A stretch of DNA of 64,000 bases, taken from positions 5,521,501 through 5,585,500 of the forward strand of contig NZ_FNRV01000001.1 in the NCBI RefSeq assembly GCF_900105115.1. Reading direction: 5' to 3'. The stretch comes from Pseudomonas mohnii (GTDB lineage Bacteria; Pseudomonadota; Gammaproteobacteria; Pseudomonadales; Pseudomonadaceae). Within the stretch, counting starts at the first letter, position 1. Every line of letters starts with the position of its first letter. Position numbers and translations under genes: made by a program. This document shows, piece by piece, positions 44,629 through 53,164 of this stretch. The notes beneath the pieces are model-generated. The model saw nothing but the letters and a program-made list of their open reading frames with translations. It was not told the origin of the DNA and ran no database searches.

Positions 44629-46053
44629 TCAGGACCCGGCGTCGGTGGGGTCGATCAACCAGTCGAGCAGCAGACGGCTATCGCTCCGTGGCTCATGGCG
44701 CCGGGCGGATCGAGGCGTGGAGCGGTGTCCCGTGCTGGCGCAGAACACCGGGCGGTCGGGATCGCTGTCGAGGAAACTGACCCACCCGTCGCTGCCGGCC
44801 ATGGGCAAACCGCCAGGATCGATGCGGGCACCCGTCACCGCGACGGGCAGCCAGAGGCCGATGCCTTCTGCGGTTTCATTGTCCGTAGCAGGCCACAAAC
44901 TCACCTGTATGCGACCTTGCTCATCCAGCGTCGACTGCTGCCCGGTCTGGCCCAGCACCCGCGCTGGCTGATAACCGGGGATACGCGGCCTCGGCTGTTC
45001 GAGCGCCGGACGAAACACCGTTGACCAGGGAATCGCGCTGAACTGATTGCGGTAACGCCTGGGCGCGCCCGAGGTGCCCTGCTGCAGAATCGAACCCTGC
45101 TCTCCCTGATGACGCGCCTGGGTCACCAACCATTGATCGTTGAAACCGGTTAGTGGGTGCTCAGTCACCTGCACGATGCAGCCGCTGCGCAGTTCGCCGT
45201 GATTACTTTGGCCGTGAATCTGCATTTGCCGGCATCGCAAGCGCTCCAGATGCCGGCGAGCAAGTTGATCGCGGTAGCGCTGTTCGGGAGCGGGGCGGGC
45301 CATGGGCGCCATGGCTTGGCTAAAGACATGATTGGCCGCGCCGTCGTCGGTGTCCATGGCGCCGCGGTCTCGGGCATCCAGCCTTGGCGAAGAGGGCCGT
45401 GAATCGTGACGCTGGAACAGCTCGCTGATTCGCCATGGGTTGCTGTCAGCGGGTGCGTCGCTCTGGAACGGCATCAACAACGGTTCCTGAGGGAAACTCA
45501 GGCTGTCGTCGGCGAACACCAGAACATGCCCGTGGCGGTGGTGTTCGAAGTGATAGTGAATGCCTTCCTCCTCGCACAGCCGTTGCAGCAGGGCCAGGTC
45601 GGTTTCTTCGTACTGAATGCAAAACGGTCGCAGAGGATAGTGGTCATTGGTCAGTTCGAAGCGATAGCTGTCATCGGGTAGCTCATGTTCGGCCAGCAAC
45701 TGCTGCAGGATCATGGGCACGCTGGACGGCTCAAAAATGCGTCGGCAACGATGTCGGTCCAGCGATTGCAGGGCGGGGCCCAGCACCAGTTTGTAGCCGA
45801 CCCGGTGCGGGCCGCGATGTTCGCGACTGACACTGTGCAGTACGCCGTGAATGCCCTGGCCCTGCCCAAGGCTCAGGAACGCCGCTTGGTGCAGTAGTTG
45901 TTGCAGCGGCATGGCCGGAGCCAGGCCAATCACTTCAATCTCGAATCGATAGGGTTGGTTGAGGGCTTCTCGGCCACTGAACTGCACCACCTGCAGGCTC
46001 AAATCGTCGTCAAGCAGTGTCAGGGTGAAGGGACTTTCCTTGTCGTTATGCAT
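44629..46053 (-). CDS. orphan short VgrG-type spike protein
   Basis: A 474-residue type VI secretion tip protein. The gp27-like ring is seen in TLLDDDLSLQVVQFSGREAL and FCIQYEETDLALLQRLCEEE followed by GIHYHFEHH. An OB-fold follows (PARVLGQTGQQSTLDEQGRI, then DGWVSFLDSDPDRPVFCAS). The protein ends about 35 residues after the OB-fold, without the repetitive β-helix needle that makes most VgrGs 600–800 residues. No tail-tube, sheath or effector gene is adjacent. It may be a spike variant of a remote T6SS or a leftover. ATG 46053 is used; a GTG at 46101 is in frame. Confidence 0.8.
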   Translation of the reverse strand: MHNDKESPFTLTLLDDDLSLQVVQFSGREALNQPYRFEIEVIGLAPAMPLQQLLHQAAFLSLGQGQGIHGVLHSVSREHRGPHRVGYKLVLGPALQSLDRHRCRRIFEPSSVPMILQQLLAEHELPDDSYRFELTNDHYPLRPFCIQYEETDLALLQRLCEEEGIHYHFEHHRHGHVLVFADDSLSFPQEPLLMPFQSDAPADSNPWRISELFQRHDSRPSSPRLDARDRGAMDTDDGAANHVFSQAMAPMARPAPEQRYRDQLARRHLERLRCRQMQIHGQSNHGELRSGCIVQVTEHPLTGFNDQWLVTQARHQGEQGSILQQGTSGAPRRYRNQFSAIPWSTVFRPALEQPRPRIPGYQPARVLGQTGQQSTLDEQGRIQVSLWPATDNETAEGIGLWLPVAVTGARIDPGGLPMAGSDGWVSFLDSDPDRPVFCASTGHRSTPRSARRHEPRSDSRLLLDWLIDPTDAGS

Positions 46054-46270
46054 CGGACGCGCTTCTGCTATGGAGTACGGCTGCAGAGGGTACGAAACCA
46101 CAGCCGTTAATGGTCATCGCAAACAGGAGTTTCAGAATCGCCCTACAACTGCCGGTGAATATGTCGATTCGAGGTCGGAATTTTTGGTCGATTGCCAACT
46201 TTAGGCCGGGTAAACTTGCGCAATGCGTCGGCCAATAGATGTCTCGGCGCCACAGACAAGAGAGTGAGTA

Positions 46271-46975
46271 ATGGGCGCACAGTGGAAGGTTAAACACAAA
46301 GAAGCGGCAGCCAACGCCAAGGGAAAGATCTTCGGCAAACTGGTGAAAGAAATCACCATTGCTGCGCGCAACGGCGCTGATGTCGCCACCAACGCACACC
46401 TGCGCCTGGTGGTTGAACAGGCCAAGAAAGCTTCGATGCCCAAGGAAACACTGGATCGCGCCATCAAGAAGGGTGCGGGCCTGTTGGGCGAAACCGTGCA
46501 ATACCATCGCGTGACGTATGAAGGCTTCGCGCCGCATCAGGTGCCGCTGATCGTTGAATGCGTGACTGACAACATCAACCGTACCGTCGCTGAAATCCGC
46601 GTGGCATTCCGCAAGGGCCAGTTGGGCGCTTCCGGTTCGGTGGCCTGGGACTTCAACCACGTGGGCATGATCGAAGCCTCGCCGGACACCCCGGACGCCG
46701 ATCCGGAAATGGCCGCCATCGAAGCGGGCGCTCAGGATTTCGAGCCGGGCGAAGACGGCGCGACCCTGTTCCTGACCGAACCTGCGGATCTGGACGCCGT
46801 GCAAAAAGCCCTGCCGGGACAAGGCTTCACCGTACTGTCGGCCAAGCTGGGCTACCAGCCGAAGAACCCGGTCAGCGGCCTGAGCGACGAGCAGATGGCT
46901 GAAGTCGAAGCCTTCCTCGAAGGCCTCGATAACCATGATGACGTGCAAGACATGTTTGTCGGGTTGGCGGGTTAA
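46271..46975 (+). CDS. YebC/PmpR family protein (YeeN-like)
   Basis: A 234-residue protein of the YebC/TACO1 family (PF01709). [40 protein letters not shown] and [20 protein letters not shown] are the family landmarks. Members are linked to transcription control (PmpR) and, more recently, to relief of ribosome stalling at proline stretches. The opening MGAQWK instead of MAGHSKW marks the YeeN branch; a canonical yebC next to ruvC is expected elsewhere. GAGAGTGAG lies ahead of the start. It is monocistronic and flanked by a REP doublet. Confidence 0.92.
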   Translation: MGAQWKVKHKEAAANAKGKIFGKLVKEITIAARNGADVATNAHLRLVVEQAKKASMPKETLDRAIKKGAGLLGETVQYHRVTYEGFAPHQVPLIVECVTDNINRTVAEIRVAFRKGQLGASGSVAWDFNHVGMIEASPDTPDADPEMAAIEAGAQDFEPGEDGATLFLTEPADLDAVQKALPGQGFTVLSAKLGYQPKNPVSGLSDEQMAEVEAFLEGLDNHDDVQDMFVGLAG

Positions 46976-46988
46976 GTTGTATTTCCAG

Positions 46989-47090
46989 TGACACCGCCAT
47001 CGCAGGCAAGCCCGCTCCCACTGTATTTGTGTCGTTCGCAAAAAATGCGTACGACGCTGAACCCTGTGGGAGCGGGCTTGCCCGCGATTG
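46989..47090. repeat. paired REP-like inverted repeat
   Basis: GCAGGCAAGCCCGCTCCCAC and its inverse GTGGGAGCGGGCTTGCCCGC face each other with about 50 bases between. It is a variant of the other REP doublets of the window, located between convergent genes. Confidence 0.75.
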
Positions 47091-47105
47091 ACCGCGCAGC
47101 GGTCA

Positions 47106-48416
47106 TCAATCTTTCAGCAGTTGAATAACCTCGTCGAACCCCGGTCGCGCCAGTACATCAGGCTGACAGCAGCGCTGCTGCAAATCCTCCAGCCGCAGAC
47201 GCTCCTCGGCGCTCAACCCCGAGTCGATCCGCTCCAGCAATTCCCCCAGCAGAACCCCGAACGCTCGCACTTCGATGCGTTGCAGTGCACGGCTTTCCAG
47301 GGTGTCTTGCGTGGCATGGAAAGACGCCGCGCCAAAGTCCCCCAACAGGCAATCACCCTGCGCGTTCCACAGAATATTGTGGCCGTAGAGGTCGCCATGG
47401 GTGATGCCCTGGCGGTGCAAGTGCTCGGCGACCGAGGCGATACCACGGGCAATGCGCAAGGCGACATCGGCCGTGAACCGGGTATCTTCGGCGTAGACAT
47501 CGCGGCTGCAGGTCGCCAGGCTCGGCAGCGCGGCAAGGTTGCGGTAGCTGGGCTCGATCAGTTGCATCACCAGCCCGGCGGTGTCTTGCGGGTGATCGAC
47601 CACCCGGCCTTCGACCCGGATCAGGTTGGGGTGAAGGCCAGCGGTAATGCAGGCGTTCATTTCATGCAACGGCGAGCCATCACTGGTCATTTCGCCCTTA
47701 TAGAGTTTGACCGCGACTGGCGTGTCCGCGTGGGCCGGTCGTGCCCATGCCGCCCGATGAATCAACCCCGAAGCACCTTCGCCCAGGAGCTGCTCCAGAC
47801 GCAACTGCGACCAGGGAATGCTCGCAGTGGCTGCCAGGGCGGCCGCGTCGGCTTCGGTTTCCAGTGGGTTACCGGCGTACGCCAGCCAGGTCAGGCTCGG
47901 CAGCGCGAGCAGCCATTCGGGCAATTGGCTGATCTGGTTGGCGGCGATGCGGATCAGCTCCAGCCGATGGCAATTGCGCAAACTTTCCGGCAAGCGTTGC
48001 AGTCGGTTACCCGCCAGCATCAGTTTTTGCAGGTAGGGGCGTTCGCCCAGCTCTGTCGGCAGTTCGCCGATGCAATTGTCAGTCAGGATCAGCCAACGTA
48101 GGAGCGGTGGCAACGCAGCGCCCGGCACGTGCTCGATGCGGTTGGCCTTGAAGCCGATCATGGTCAGCGCCGCGCACTGGCCCACGCAGGCCGGCAGTTC
48201 GGTGAACAGATTGTCCGAGCAGAACAACACGCGCAAACGGGTCAGGCGATGCAGGTCGTCCGGGAGGCTGCTCAAGGCATTGCCACTGAGGTTGAGCACT
48301 TCCAGGGAGTCCGCCAGGTCGAAGATTTTCCGGGGGAATTCTGTCAGGCCGCAGCTGAGGTCCAGACGGGTGATGCCTGCCAGTGTGCCGGCGCGCAATT
48401 GTGCAAGGGTGTGCAT
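47106..48416 (-). CDS. leucine-rich repeat protein kinase
   Basis: A 436-residue fusion. Residues about 14–185 carry seven or so leucine-rich repeats (SLEVLNLSGNALSSLPDDLH, LRVLFCSDNLFTELPACVGQ). Residues 205–436 form a eukaryote-like protein kinase with all key residues: glycine loop LGEGASG (211–217), VAVK Lys237, helix C Glu252, catalytic loop HGDLYGHN (Asp342, Asn347) and DFG 360–362. No transmembrane segment or signal is present, so it is cytosolic. The loop HGDLYGHN departs from HRDLKxxN. Substrate and ligand are unknown. It is transcribed alone, next to a ZapE-like ATPase. Confidence 0.88.
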   Translation of the reverse strand: MHTLAQLRAGTLAGITRLDLSCGLTEFPRKIFDLADSLEVLNLSGNALSSLPDDLHRLTRLRVLFCSDNLFTELPACVGQCAALTMIGFKANRIEHVPGAALPPLLRWLILTDNCIGELPTELGERPYLQKLMLAGNRLQRLPESLRNCHRLELIRIAANQISQLPEWLLALPSLTWLAYAGNPLETEADAAALAATASIPWSQLRLEQLLGEGASGLIHRAAWARPAHADTPVAVKLYKGEMTSDGSPLHEMNACITAGLHPNLIRVEGRVVDHPQDTAGLVMQLIEPSYRNLAALPSLATCSRDVYAEDTRFTADVALRIARGIASVAEHLHRQGITHGDLYGHNILWNAQGDCLLGDFGAASFHATQDTLESRALQRIEVRAFGVLLGELLERIDSGLSAEERLRLEDLQQRCCQPDVLARPGFDEVIQLLKD

Positions 48417-48582
48417 GAACGGGGCTCGCCATCGATCAAATGAATGGGCGGCATGATAACGGTAATGAGTGTTGTCGGTCAGACCGCTTTCGCGAGCGAG
48501 CCCGCAGTCGACCGAGTTGTTTAATCAAGCGCGGGCGAAAGGTGCGCGCTAACGCGCCAGCAGCCCAATCGAATACGAGCGA

Positions 48583-49713
48583 TCAGGCCGGCTCCCGGAC
48601 CTCCACCAACTGCCCCAAGCGGCTGCGGGTACGTGCCAGGTCGATGGCATCGCCGTCCAGGCTTTCGCGCAAAGAACGCTGCCCCATCAGCACCAGATGC
48701 TTGTCTTGATCGTACAAGACGTCCACCAGATTGATGAAACGTTGCTGGGCGGCGATTGAACAGTCGGCCAGGCTGGGCAATTCGTCGATGATCCAGTGAT
48801 CGAAGCGTCGGCACAGCTCCAGGTAATCCATGACCGCCGTGGGCTGCTCACACAGATCGGTGAAGGTAAAGCCGATGGTACGGTCTTCGCAGTAACGAGC
48901 GGGCAGGTGGCGAGGGCCGACCGGCAGCGCAATGGCCGGCGCGTTGGCGGGTGGCAGGTTGGATGCCTGACGCTGCGACGCTGTGCCGGGCCAGATGTAT
49001 TGACCCTGGGTAAACAGTTGATGCGTGTGAGTTCTGGCCTGGCTGCGGTAGTCGTGTGGCCCGCCGACCTCCATCACCTGCATGCGCGCATTGATCAGGT
49101 CGATCACCGGTTTGAAGCGCGCGTGGTACAGCGGATTGGGCAACAGACCCTCCGGTGGGTAATTGGAGGTGACCAGCAGCAGAATGCCTCGACGGAACAG
49201 CGCTTTGAACAGACGCTTGATCAGCATCGCGTCGCCGATGTCATGGACATGGAATTCGTCGAAACACAGCACTCGGCAATCGCGCAGCAAATCATCCAGG
49301 GTGGTCGCCAGCGCGTCCGGTTGATCGCGATGGCTGAACATCCCCTGATGCAACCGGGCAAAAAACTCGTGGAAGTGCAGGCGCTGTTTTTGTTCCAGGG
49401 GAATAGCCTGGAAGAAGCCGTCGAGCAGCCAACTCTTGCCGCGACCCACGGCGCCGTGCAGATAGAGGCCGGGCAGGGGGGGCGCTGCGCTGCCCAGCAG
49501 TGCTGTGGCGTGTTGCGCCATGCAGTCGATCACGCGCTGTTGACTGTGACTGAGGGTGTAGCCCTGCGCGTGAGCCTTGCGGTGAAAGTAATCGTGGATG
49601 ACCCGGCCTGTTGCGGTTCCATGGGCGTGCGCAGCCGAGGCCTTGCCGAACAGGCGGCGCAGCGATGGCCAGCGCGGTGCGAGACGCAAACGGTTGGGCG
49701 GTCGAACGGCCAC
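48583..49713 (-). CDS. zapE: ZapE/AFG1-family ATPase
   Basis: A 376-residue AAA+-like P-loop ATPase (PF03969). Walker A is GAVGRGKS (87–94) and Walker B LCFDEFHV (Asp152, Glu153), followed by the family-specific DIGDAMLIKRLFKALFRRGI and LLVTSNYPPEGLLPNPL. E. coli ZapE acts at the division ring under stress. The protein starts with a GTG at 49713 and has a basic N-terminal extension. Pseudomonads often encode more than one AFG1-like protein, so this may be a paralogue and not the division factor itself. Confidence 0.85.
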   Translation of the reverse strand: MAVRPPNRLRLAPRWPSLRRLFGKASAAHAHGTATGRVIHDYFHRKAHAQGYTLSHSQQRVIDCMAQHATALLGSAAPPLPGLYLHGAVGRGKSWLLDGFFQAIPLEQKQRLHFHEFFARLHQGMFSHRDQPDALATTLDDLLRDCRVLCFDEFHVHDIGDAMLIKRLFKALFRRGILLLVTSNYPPEGLLPNPLYHARFKPVIDLINARMQVMEVGGPHDYRSQARTHTHQLFTQGQYIWPGTASQRQASNLPPANAPAIALPVGPRHLPARYCEDRTIGFTFTDLCEQPTAVMDYLELCRRFDHWIIDELPSLADCSIAAQQRFINLVDVLYDQDKHLVLMGQRSLRESLDGDAIDLARTRSRLGQLVEVREPA

Positions 49714-50046
49714 TGTGATGTCACCCCATAATCTTCAGGCCGGCTCCCGCGCGGCGGCGCCATAGTGTACCCAGAGGGGAGAATTTGCTTCCAGTCATGT
49801 CGCTGGAATGCTGGTTTTTTTTGGACGGATTACTGCGGTGTGTACAACTTATTTCGAGTTGGAATTCTGTAGAAAATCGATACAGGCCCTACAAAATCAA
49901 TTCAATTGGGCGTGGATACATTTTTTTAGGGGCCGTCAGGTGGTCCACTGCAACGCTAAGATCTACGTGGGCAACGCTGAAAAAGAAAGCGTAGGCGAAA
50001 CCCGGCAGACGCTGCCAGGCCAGCGTCTACGGAATTGATGTGGCGC
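49714..50046. other. 333-base AT-rich intergenic region
   Basis: Contains homopolymer T runs (49816–49823, 49920–49926) and lower GC than its neighbours. A hairpin AGACGCTG/CAGCGTCT at 50008–50031 lies just beyond the anti-sigma gene and may end its transcript, though no T-tract follows. The zapE promoter must lie at its left end. Short frames here show no family resemblance. Confidence 0.4.
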
Positions 50047-50799
50047 TCAGAACTGAGTTGTCTGTTTGAGCATCTGCGCCGCCGGCGTATCCGCCGGGCT
50101 GACCATCGCATAGTTGTAGCCGCCCCCTGACCAGTACTCGGCCTGCAAGCCGTCATCACGGCGACTGCCCCGTGGCAGCAGGAAGTTTTTCGGCCCCGGC
50201 GGGCGCACGTAGAAGCTGATCTTATGTCCGCCTTGATCCTCGTAGACCACCATCGCCGCTGGCCCTTGCTCGGTGCTGAGCAAACGCCCGCTGACCGGTT
50301 TGAACCCGGCGCCCGAGAGATCGGGCAGGCGATTGGCCTGGGTGAAGTAGCGGTCGAGCCAGGCTTGCATGTCGCCGTCGGCACTGACCTTGTAGTCGGC
50401 TGGCAAGATGCCTTGCTGGGCAATCAGCCGGTAGGCCTGCAGGGCATCGGTCATGGGCAGCGGGGCGCTGGCGAGGGTCATCTCCCGTGCCTGCCAGCCG
50501 CTGACCCCGCCGATGCCGACGGCGATCAGCAATACAGCGGCGCTGGCCAGGTGACGACGGGACTGGCGTTTGAGGCGTTGACGAATCATCACAGGATCGA
50601 GGTCCGGGTTGGCCGGTTGCTGCAGGGCGCCGCTCAGGGCTGCGCGCAGTTGCTGGGCGTCTTTTTGCCAGGCGCGCACCTGCTCGGCAATGGGCGCGTT
50701 GCCAGAGAGATAGGTCTCCACCAGGCGTCGGTCGTCATCGCTGAGTTGGTGGTCGACATAAGCGTGCAGATCTCGCTCGCTGGGGGGCATGCTGATCAT
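50047..50799 (-). CDS. membrane anti-sigma factor partner of the ECF sigma
   Basis: A 250-residue single-pass protein. The N-terminal cytosolic part begins with an anti-sigma fold (PSERDLHAYVDHQLSDDDRR). A transmembrane helix lies at about 84–101 (LASAAVLLIAVGIGGVSG), and the C-terminal periplasmic domain follows. It lacks the HxxxCxxC zinc motif of ZAS anti-sigma factors. The start overlaps the sigma gene stop (ATGA), typical of a sigma/anti-sigma pair, and has GGAG upstream. It presumably holds the sigma factor at the membrane until an envelope oxidative signal is sensed. Confidence 0.85.
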   Translation of the reverse strand: MISMPPSERDLHAYVDHQLSDDDRRLVETYLSGNAPIAEQVRAWQKDAQQLRAALSGALQQPANPDLDPVMIRQRLKRQSRRHLASAAVLLIAVGIGGVSGWQAREMTLASAPLPMTDALQAYRLIAQQGILPADYKVSADGDMQAWLDRYFTQANRLPDLSGAGFKPVSGRLLSTEQGPAAMVVYEDQGGHKISFYVRPPGPKNFLLPRGSRRDDGLQAEYWSGGGYNYAMVSPADTPAAQMLKQTTQF

Positions 50800-51302
50800 T
50801 TGAGTCTCCGCAGGGAAGGGCGGTTGATTTCACCATCGCTGAGTTGGCGCAAGGCCTGGCGGGCCCGGGACAGGCGGGACATCACCGTGCCAGTGGGGAC
50901 ATCGAGAATCTCGGCGACCTCTTTGTAGCTCAGGCCTTCCACCGATACCCAAAGCAGCAATGCGCGCTGTTCGGTGGGCAGTTGATCGAAGGCGTTCAGT
51001 GTCGATTGGGCGATCACCGTTCGCTCTGTCGAGGGCTGCGCATCGTCGCGTCCGGTGAAGAACTCGAGCATTCGCGCATAGCGTCGGGAGCGCCGGTGAG
51101 CGTCGAGGAACTGCCGATAGAGAATTGAAAACAGCCAGGCACGCAGGTCTCCCTCGGGCCGCTTGTCGCCCCAGGCCGACAGTGCCCGCTCGAGGCACGA
51201 CTGCACCAGATCGTCGGCATTGCCGGGATTTCGCGTCAGCGATACGGCGAAGCGACGCAGCCTGGGAATAATTTCCCGCAATTGTTCGTCGATATCATTC
51301 AT
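50796..51302 (-). CDS. ECF RNA polymerase sigma factor
   Basis: A 168-residue sigma-70 family ECF factor. Region 2 reads NADDLVQSCLERALSAWGDK with DLRAWLFSILYRQFLDAHRR. Region 4 reads LPTEQRALLLWVSVEGLSYK followed by EVAEILDVPTGTVMSRLSRA. No SnoaL or other C-terminal extension is present. ATG 51302 is preferred; a GTG at 51320 is in frame and also without strong ribosome site. A putative ECF promoter on the minus strand (51344–51369) suggests autoregulation, and the same motif faces the catalase gene. Confidence 0.9.
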   Translation of the reverse strand: MNDIDEQLREIIPRLRRFAVSLTRNPGNADDLVQSCLERALSAWGDKRPEGDLRAWLFSILYRQFLDAHRRSRRYARMLEFFTGRDDAQPSTERTVIAQSTLNAFDQLPTEQRALLLWVSVEGLSYKEVAEILDVPTGTVMSRLSRARQALRQLSDGEINRPSLRRLK

Positions 51303-51343
51303 GAAGTTCTGACCAGTCACTACGCTGTGGTGAGTGTCCAGGA

Positions 51344-51369
51344 AGACGCATGGCCATCGAGGTTATTCC
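51344..51369 (-). promoter_or_regulatory. putative ECF-dependent promoter of the sigma operon
   Basis: On the minus strand GGAATAA (51369–51363), 14 bases, then CGTCT (51348–51344). This is the same −35/−10 pair and spacing as the divergent site at 51398, including the following CCTCG after GGAATAA. Confidence 0.75.
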
Positions 51370-51397
51370 ACGCCGGAAAAAATAAATACCGAACGAT

Positions 51398-51423
51398 GGA
51401 ATAAACCCTCGGGGGGGGCGTCT
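51398..51423 (+). promoter_or_regulatory. putative ECF-dependent promoter of the catalase operon
   Basis: GGAATAA (51398–51404), 14-base spacer with a G8 run, CGTCT (51419–51423). It lies 44 bases ahead of the catalase start and mirrors the sigma operon promoter. Confidence 0.75.
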
Positions 51424-51466
51424 GTCTGGTTCTTCTCACTTGTGGCCGATGGCCCTGGAGTCCTTC

Positions 51467-52552
51467 ATGGTAGATCGATCAACACCGCCCACCCGGCCAC
51501 CCCTGAGTACCGCGAGCCTGATGATGCGCCTGGCAGGCATTGCCGTGGTCGTCGCCGCCGTGGCCGGGGCGTTTGCCTACGTCAACGGCACCCTTGACCC
51601 ACAACGCCTGACGCCGAAAAAGCTGATCAATGTGCTGGAAACCAACAACGGCGTGCACCCCGGATTCAGACGTAATCACTCTAAAGGCGTGTGCGTGATC
51701 GGCCATTTCGAGAGCAGCGGCGAAGCGCGCAGTTACTCCTCGGCACAGGTGTTCAATGAAGCGCGGACCCCGGTGGTCGGGCGTTTCGCCTTGCCGGCGG
51801 GTAATCCTTATGCGCCGGACAGTGCCGTGCCCATCCGCAGCCTGGCGTTGCGCTTCACCCAGGCCAACGGCCAGCAGTGGCGCACCGGGATGAACAGCAT
51901 GCCGGTGTTCCCGGTGGGCACGCCCGAGGCGTTCTATCAATTGCAACAAGCCCAGTCGCCTGACCCGGCCACCGGCAAGCCGAACCCGGCGGCGGTGCCG
52001 GCATTCTTCGGCTCGCACCCTGAAGCCGCACCGTTTCTTGCCTGGATCAAGACCGCCAAGCCATCGGCCAGTTACGTGACGGAAACCTACAACAGCGTCA
52101 ACGCGTTTTACCTGGTGAACGCCGCTGGACAACGGCAGGCGGTGCGCTGGAGCATGGTGCCAGTGGCTCAAGATGCGCCGGGCGCGACGGCCCCGGAAGG
52201 CAGCGATTATCTGGAAAAAGACCTGGTTCAACGCATCGCCGCAGGGCCGTTGCGTTGGCAGTTGAACATCATCCTGGCCAACCCCGGCGATCCGGTCAAC
52301 GACGCGAGCAAGGCCTGGCCCGACGGGCGCAAGGTGTTGAACGCCGGTACCCTGGTCCTTGAAAGCACCCAGCCGCAGCTCAGTGGCGAGTGCCGTGACA
52401 TCAACTACGACCCGTTGGTATTGCCCGCCGGGATCGAAGGTTCCGACGACCCGTTGCTCGCCGCTCGTTCGGCAGGTTACGCCAATTCCTACCTGCGTCG
52501 CACCAGCGAAGTCAGCCAGTTACCCGCCGCCAAACAGGAGGCCAAGCAATGA
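51467..52552 (+). CDS. periplasmic SrpA-like catalase-family peroxidase
   Basis: A 361-residue heme protein of the short catalase-related family (KatA/SrpA core without the C-terminal flavodoxin or NADPH domain). An N-terminal hydrophobic segment (about 22–40, MMRLAGIAVVVAAVAGAFAY) anchors or exports it. RRNHSKGVCVIGHFESSGEA contains the distal histidine, ARTPVVGRFALPAGNPYAPD and IRSLALRFTQANGQQW follow, and AVRWSMVP lies near the proximal side. Start at 51467 after GGAG. It overlaps the following cytochrome b561 gene by ATGA, suggesting that electrons from quinol may reach the peroxidase, as an inference. Confidence 0.87.
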   Translation: MVDRSTPPTRPPLSTASLMMRLAGIAVVVAAVAGAFAYVNGTLDPQRLTPKKLINVLETNNGVHPGFRRNHSKGVCVIGHFESSGEARSYSSAQVFNEARTPVVGRFALPAGNPYAPDSAVPIRSLALRFTQANGQQWRTGMNSMPVFPVGTPEAFYQLQQAQSPDPATGKPNPAAVPAFFGSHPEAAPFLAWIKTAKPSASYVTETYNSVNAFYLVNAAGQRQAVRWSMVPVAQDAPGATAPEGSDYLEKDLVQRIAAGPLRWQLNIILANPGDPVNDASKAWPDGRKVLNAGTLVLESTQPQLSGECRDINYDPLVLPAGIEGSDDPLLAARSAGYANSYLRRTSEVSQLPAAKQEAKQ

Positions 52553-53094
52553 GCGCCCAACCGAACCATTTCGCTCCCCTGGCGCGACTGCTGCACTGGT
52601 TGATGGCGCTGATGATCATCGCCATGCTGTTCATCGGCGCAGGCATGGTGGCTTCGGTGTCCGAGCGTCATGAATGGCTGATTCACCTGCACAAGCCCTT
52701 GGGCGTCGCCATTTTGCTGTTGGTGATCGTGCGTCTGCTTGTGCGGTTCTCCACGCAACAGCCGCCGTTACCCGCGGACTTGCCGGGTTGGCAAGCGCTG
52801 GCGGCCAAGGCCTCCCACGTGCTGCTGTATGCCTTGATGCTGATATTGCCGCTGCTGGGCTGGGCGATGATTTCGGCCTCGGGCGAACCGGTGATGCTCA
52901 GCAATTCGTTGCAATTGCCGTCGATCCTGCCGGCCAATGCCCAGGTGTTTGCCTTCCTGCGCAAGGCCCACGGGTATCTGGCTTATCTGTTGTTCTTGAC
53001 GGTGTTGCTGCATTTGGCGGCGGCGTTGTTTCACGCCTGGGTGCGTCGGGATGACGTGCTGGACAGTATGTTGCGGGGCAAGGATCGCGGTTAG
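52549..53094 (+). CDS. cytochrome b561 partner of the catalase
   Basis: A 181-residue, four-helix membrane cytochrome b. Histidine ligands are visible in LARLLHWLMALMIIAMLFIG, EWLIHLHKPLGVAILLLVIV, KASHVLLYALMLILPLLGWA and KAHGYLAYLLFLTVLLHLAA. The ATG overlaps the catalase stop, so expression is coupled. It is a paralogue of the CybB-like protein at 36941. In this operon it probably donates or accepts electrons for the periplasmic peroxidase under control of the adjacent ECF sigma factor. Confidence 0.88.
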   Translation: MSAQPNHFAPLARLLHWLMALMIIAMLFIGAGMVASVSERHEWLIHLHKPLGVAILLLVIVRLLVRFSTQQPPLPADLPGWQALAAKASHVLLYALMLILPLLGWAMISASGEPVMLSNSLQLPSILPANAQVFAFLRKAHGYLAYLLFLTVLLHLAAALFHAWVRRDDVLDSMLRGKDRG

Positions 53095-53102
53095 TCATAA
53101 CC

Positions 53103-53153
53103 TGAAAAAAGATCGCCGCCTGGGGCGTTGCCGCAGGCTGCGATCTTTTGATC
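53103..53153. repeat. inverted repeat, AAAGATCGC…GCGATCTTT type
   Basis: AAAAGATCGCCGCCTG pairs imperfectly with CAGGCTGCGATCTTTT. It is another dispersed Pseudomonas palindrome class. Located between convergent genes, with A- and T-tracts on both sides, it can act as a bidirectional terminator. Confidence 0.8.
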
Positions 53154-53164
53154 TGAAAAAGCAA

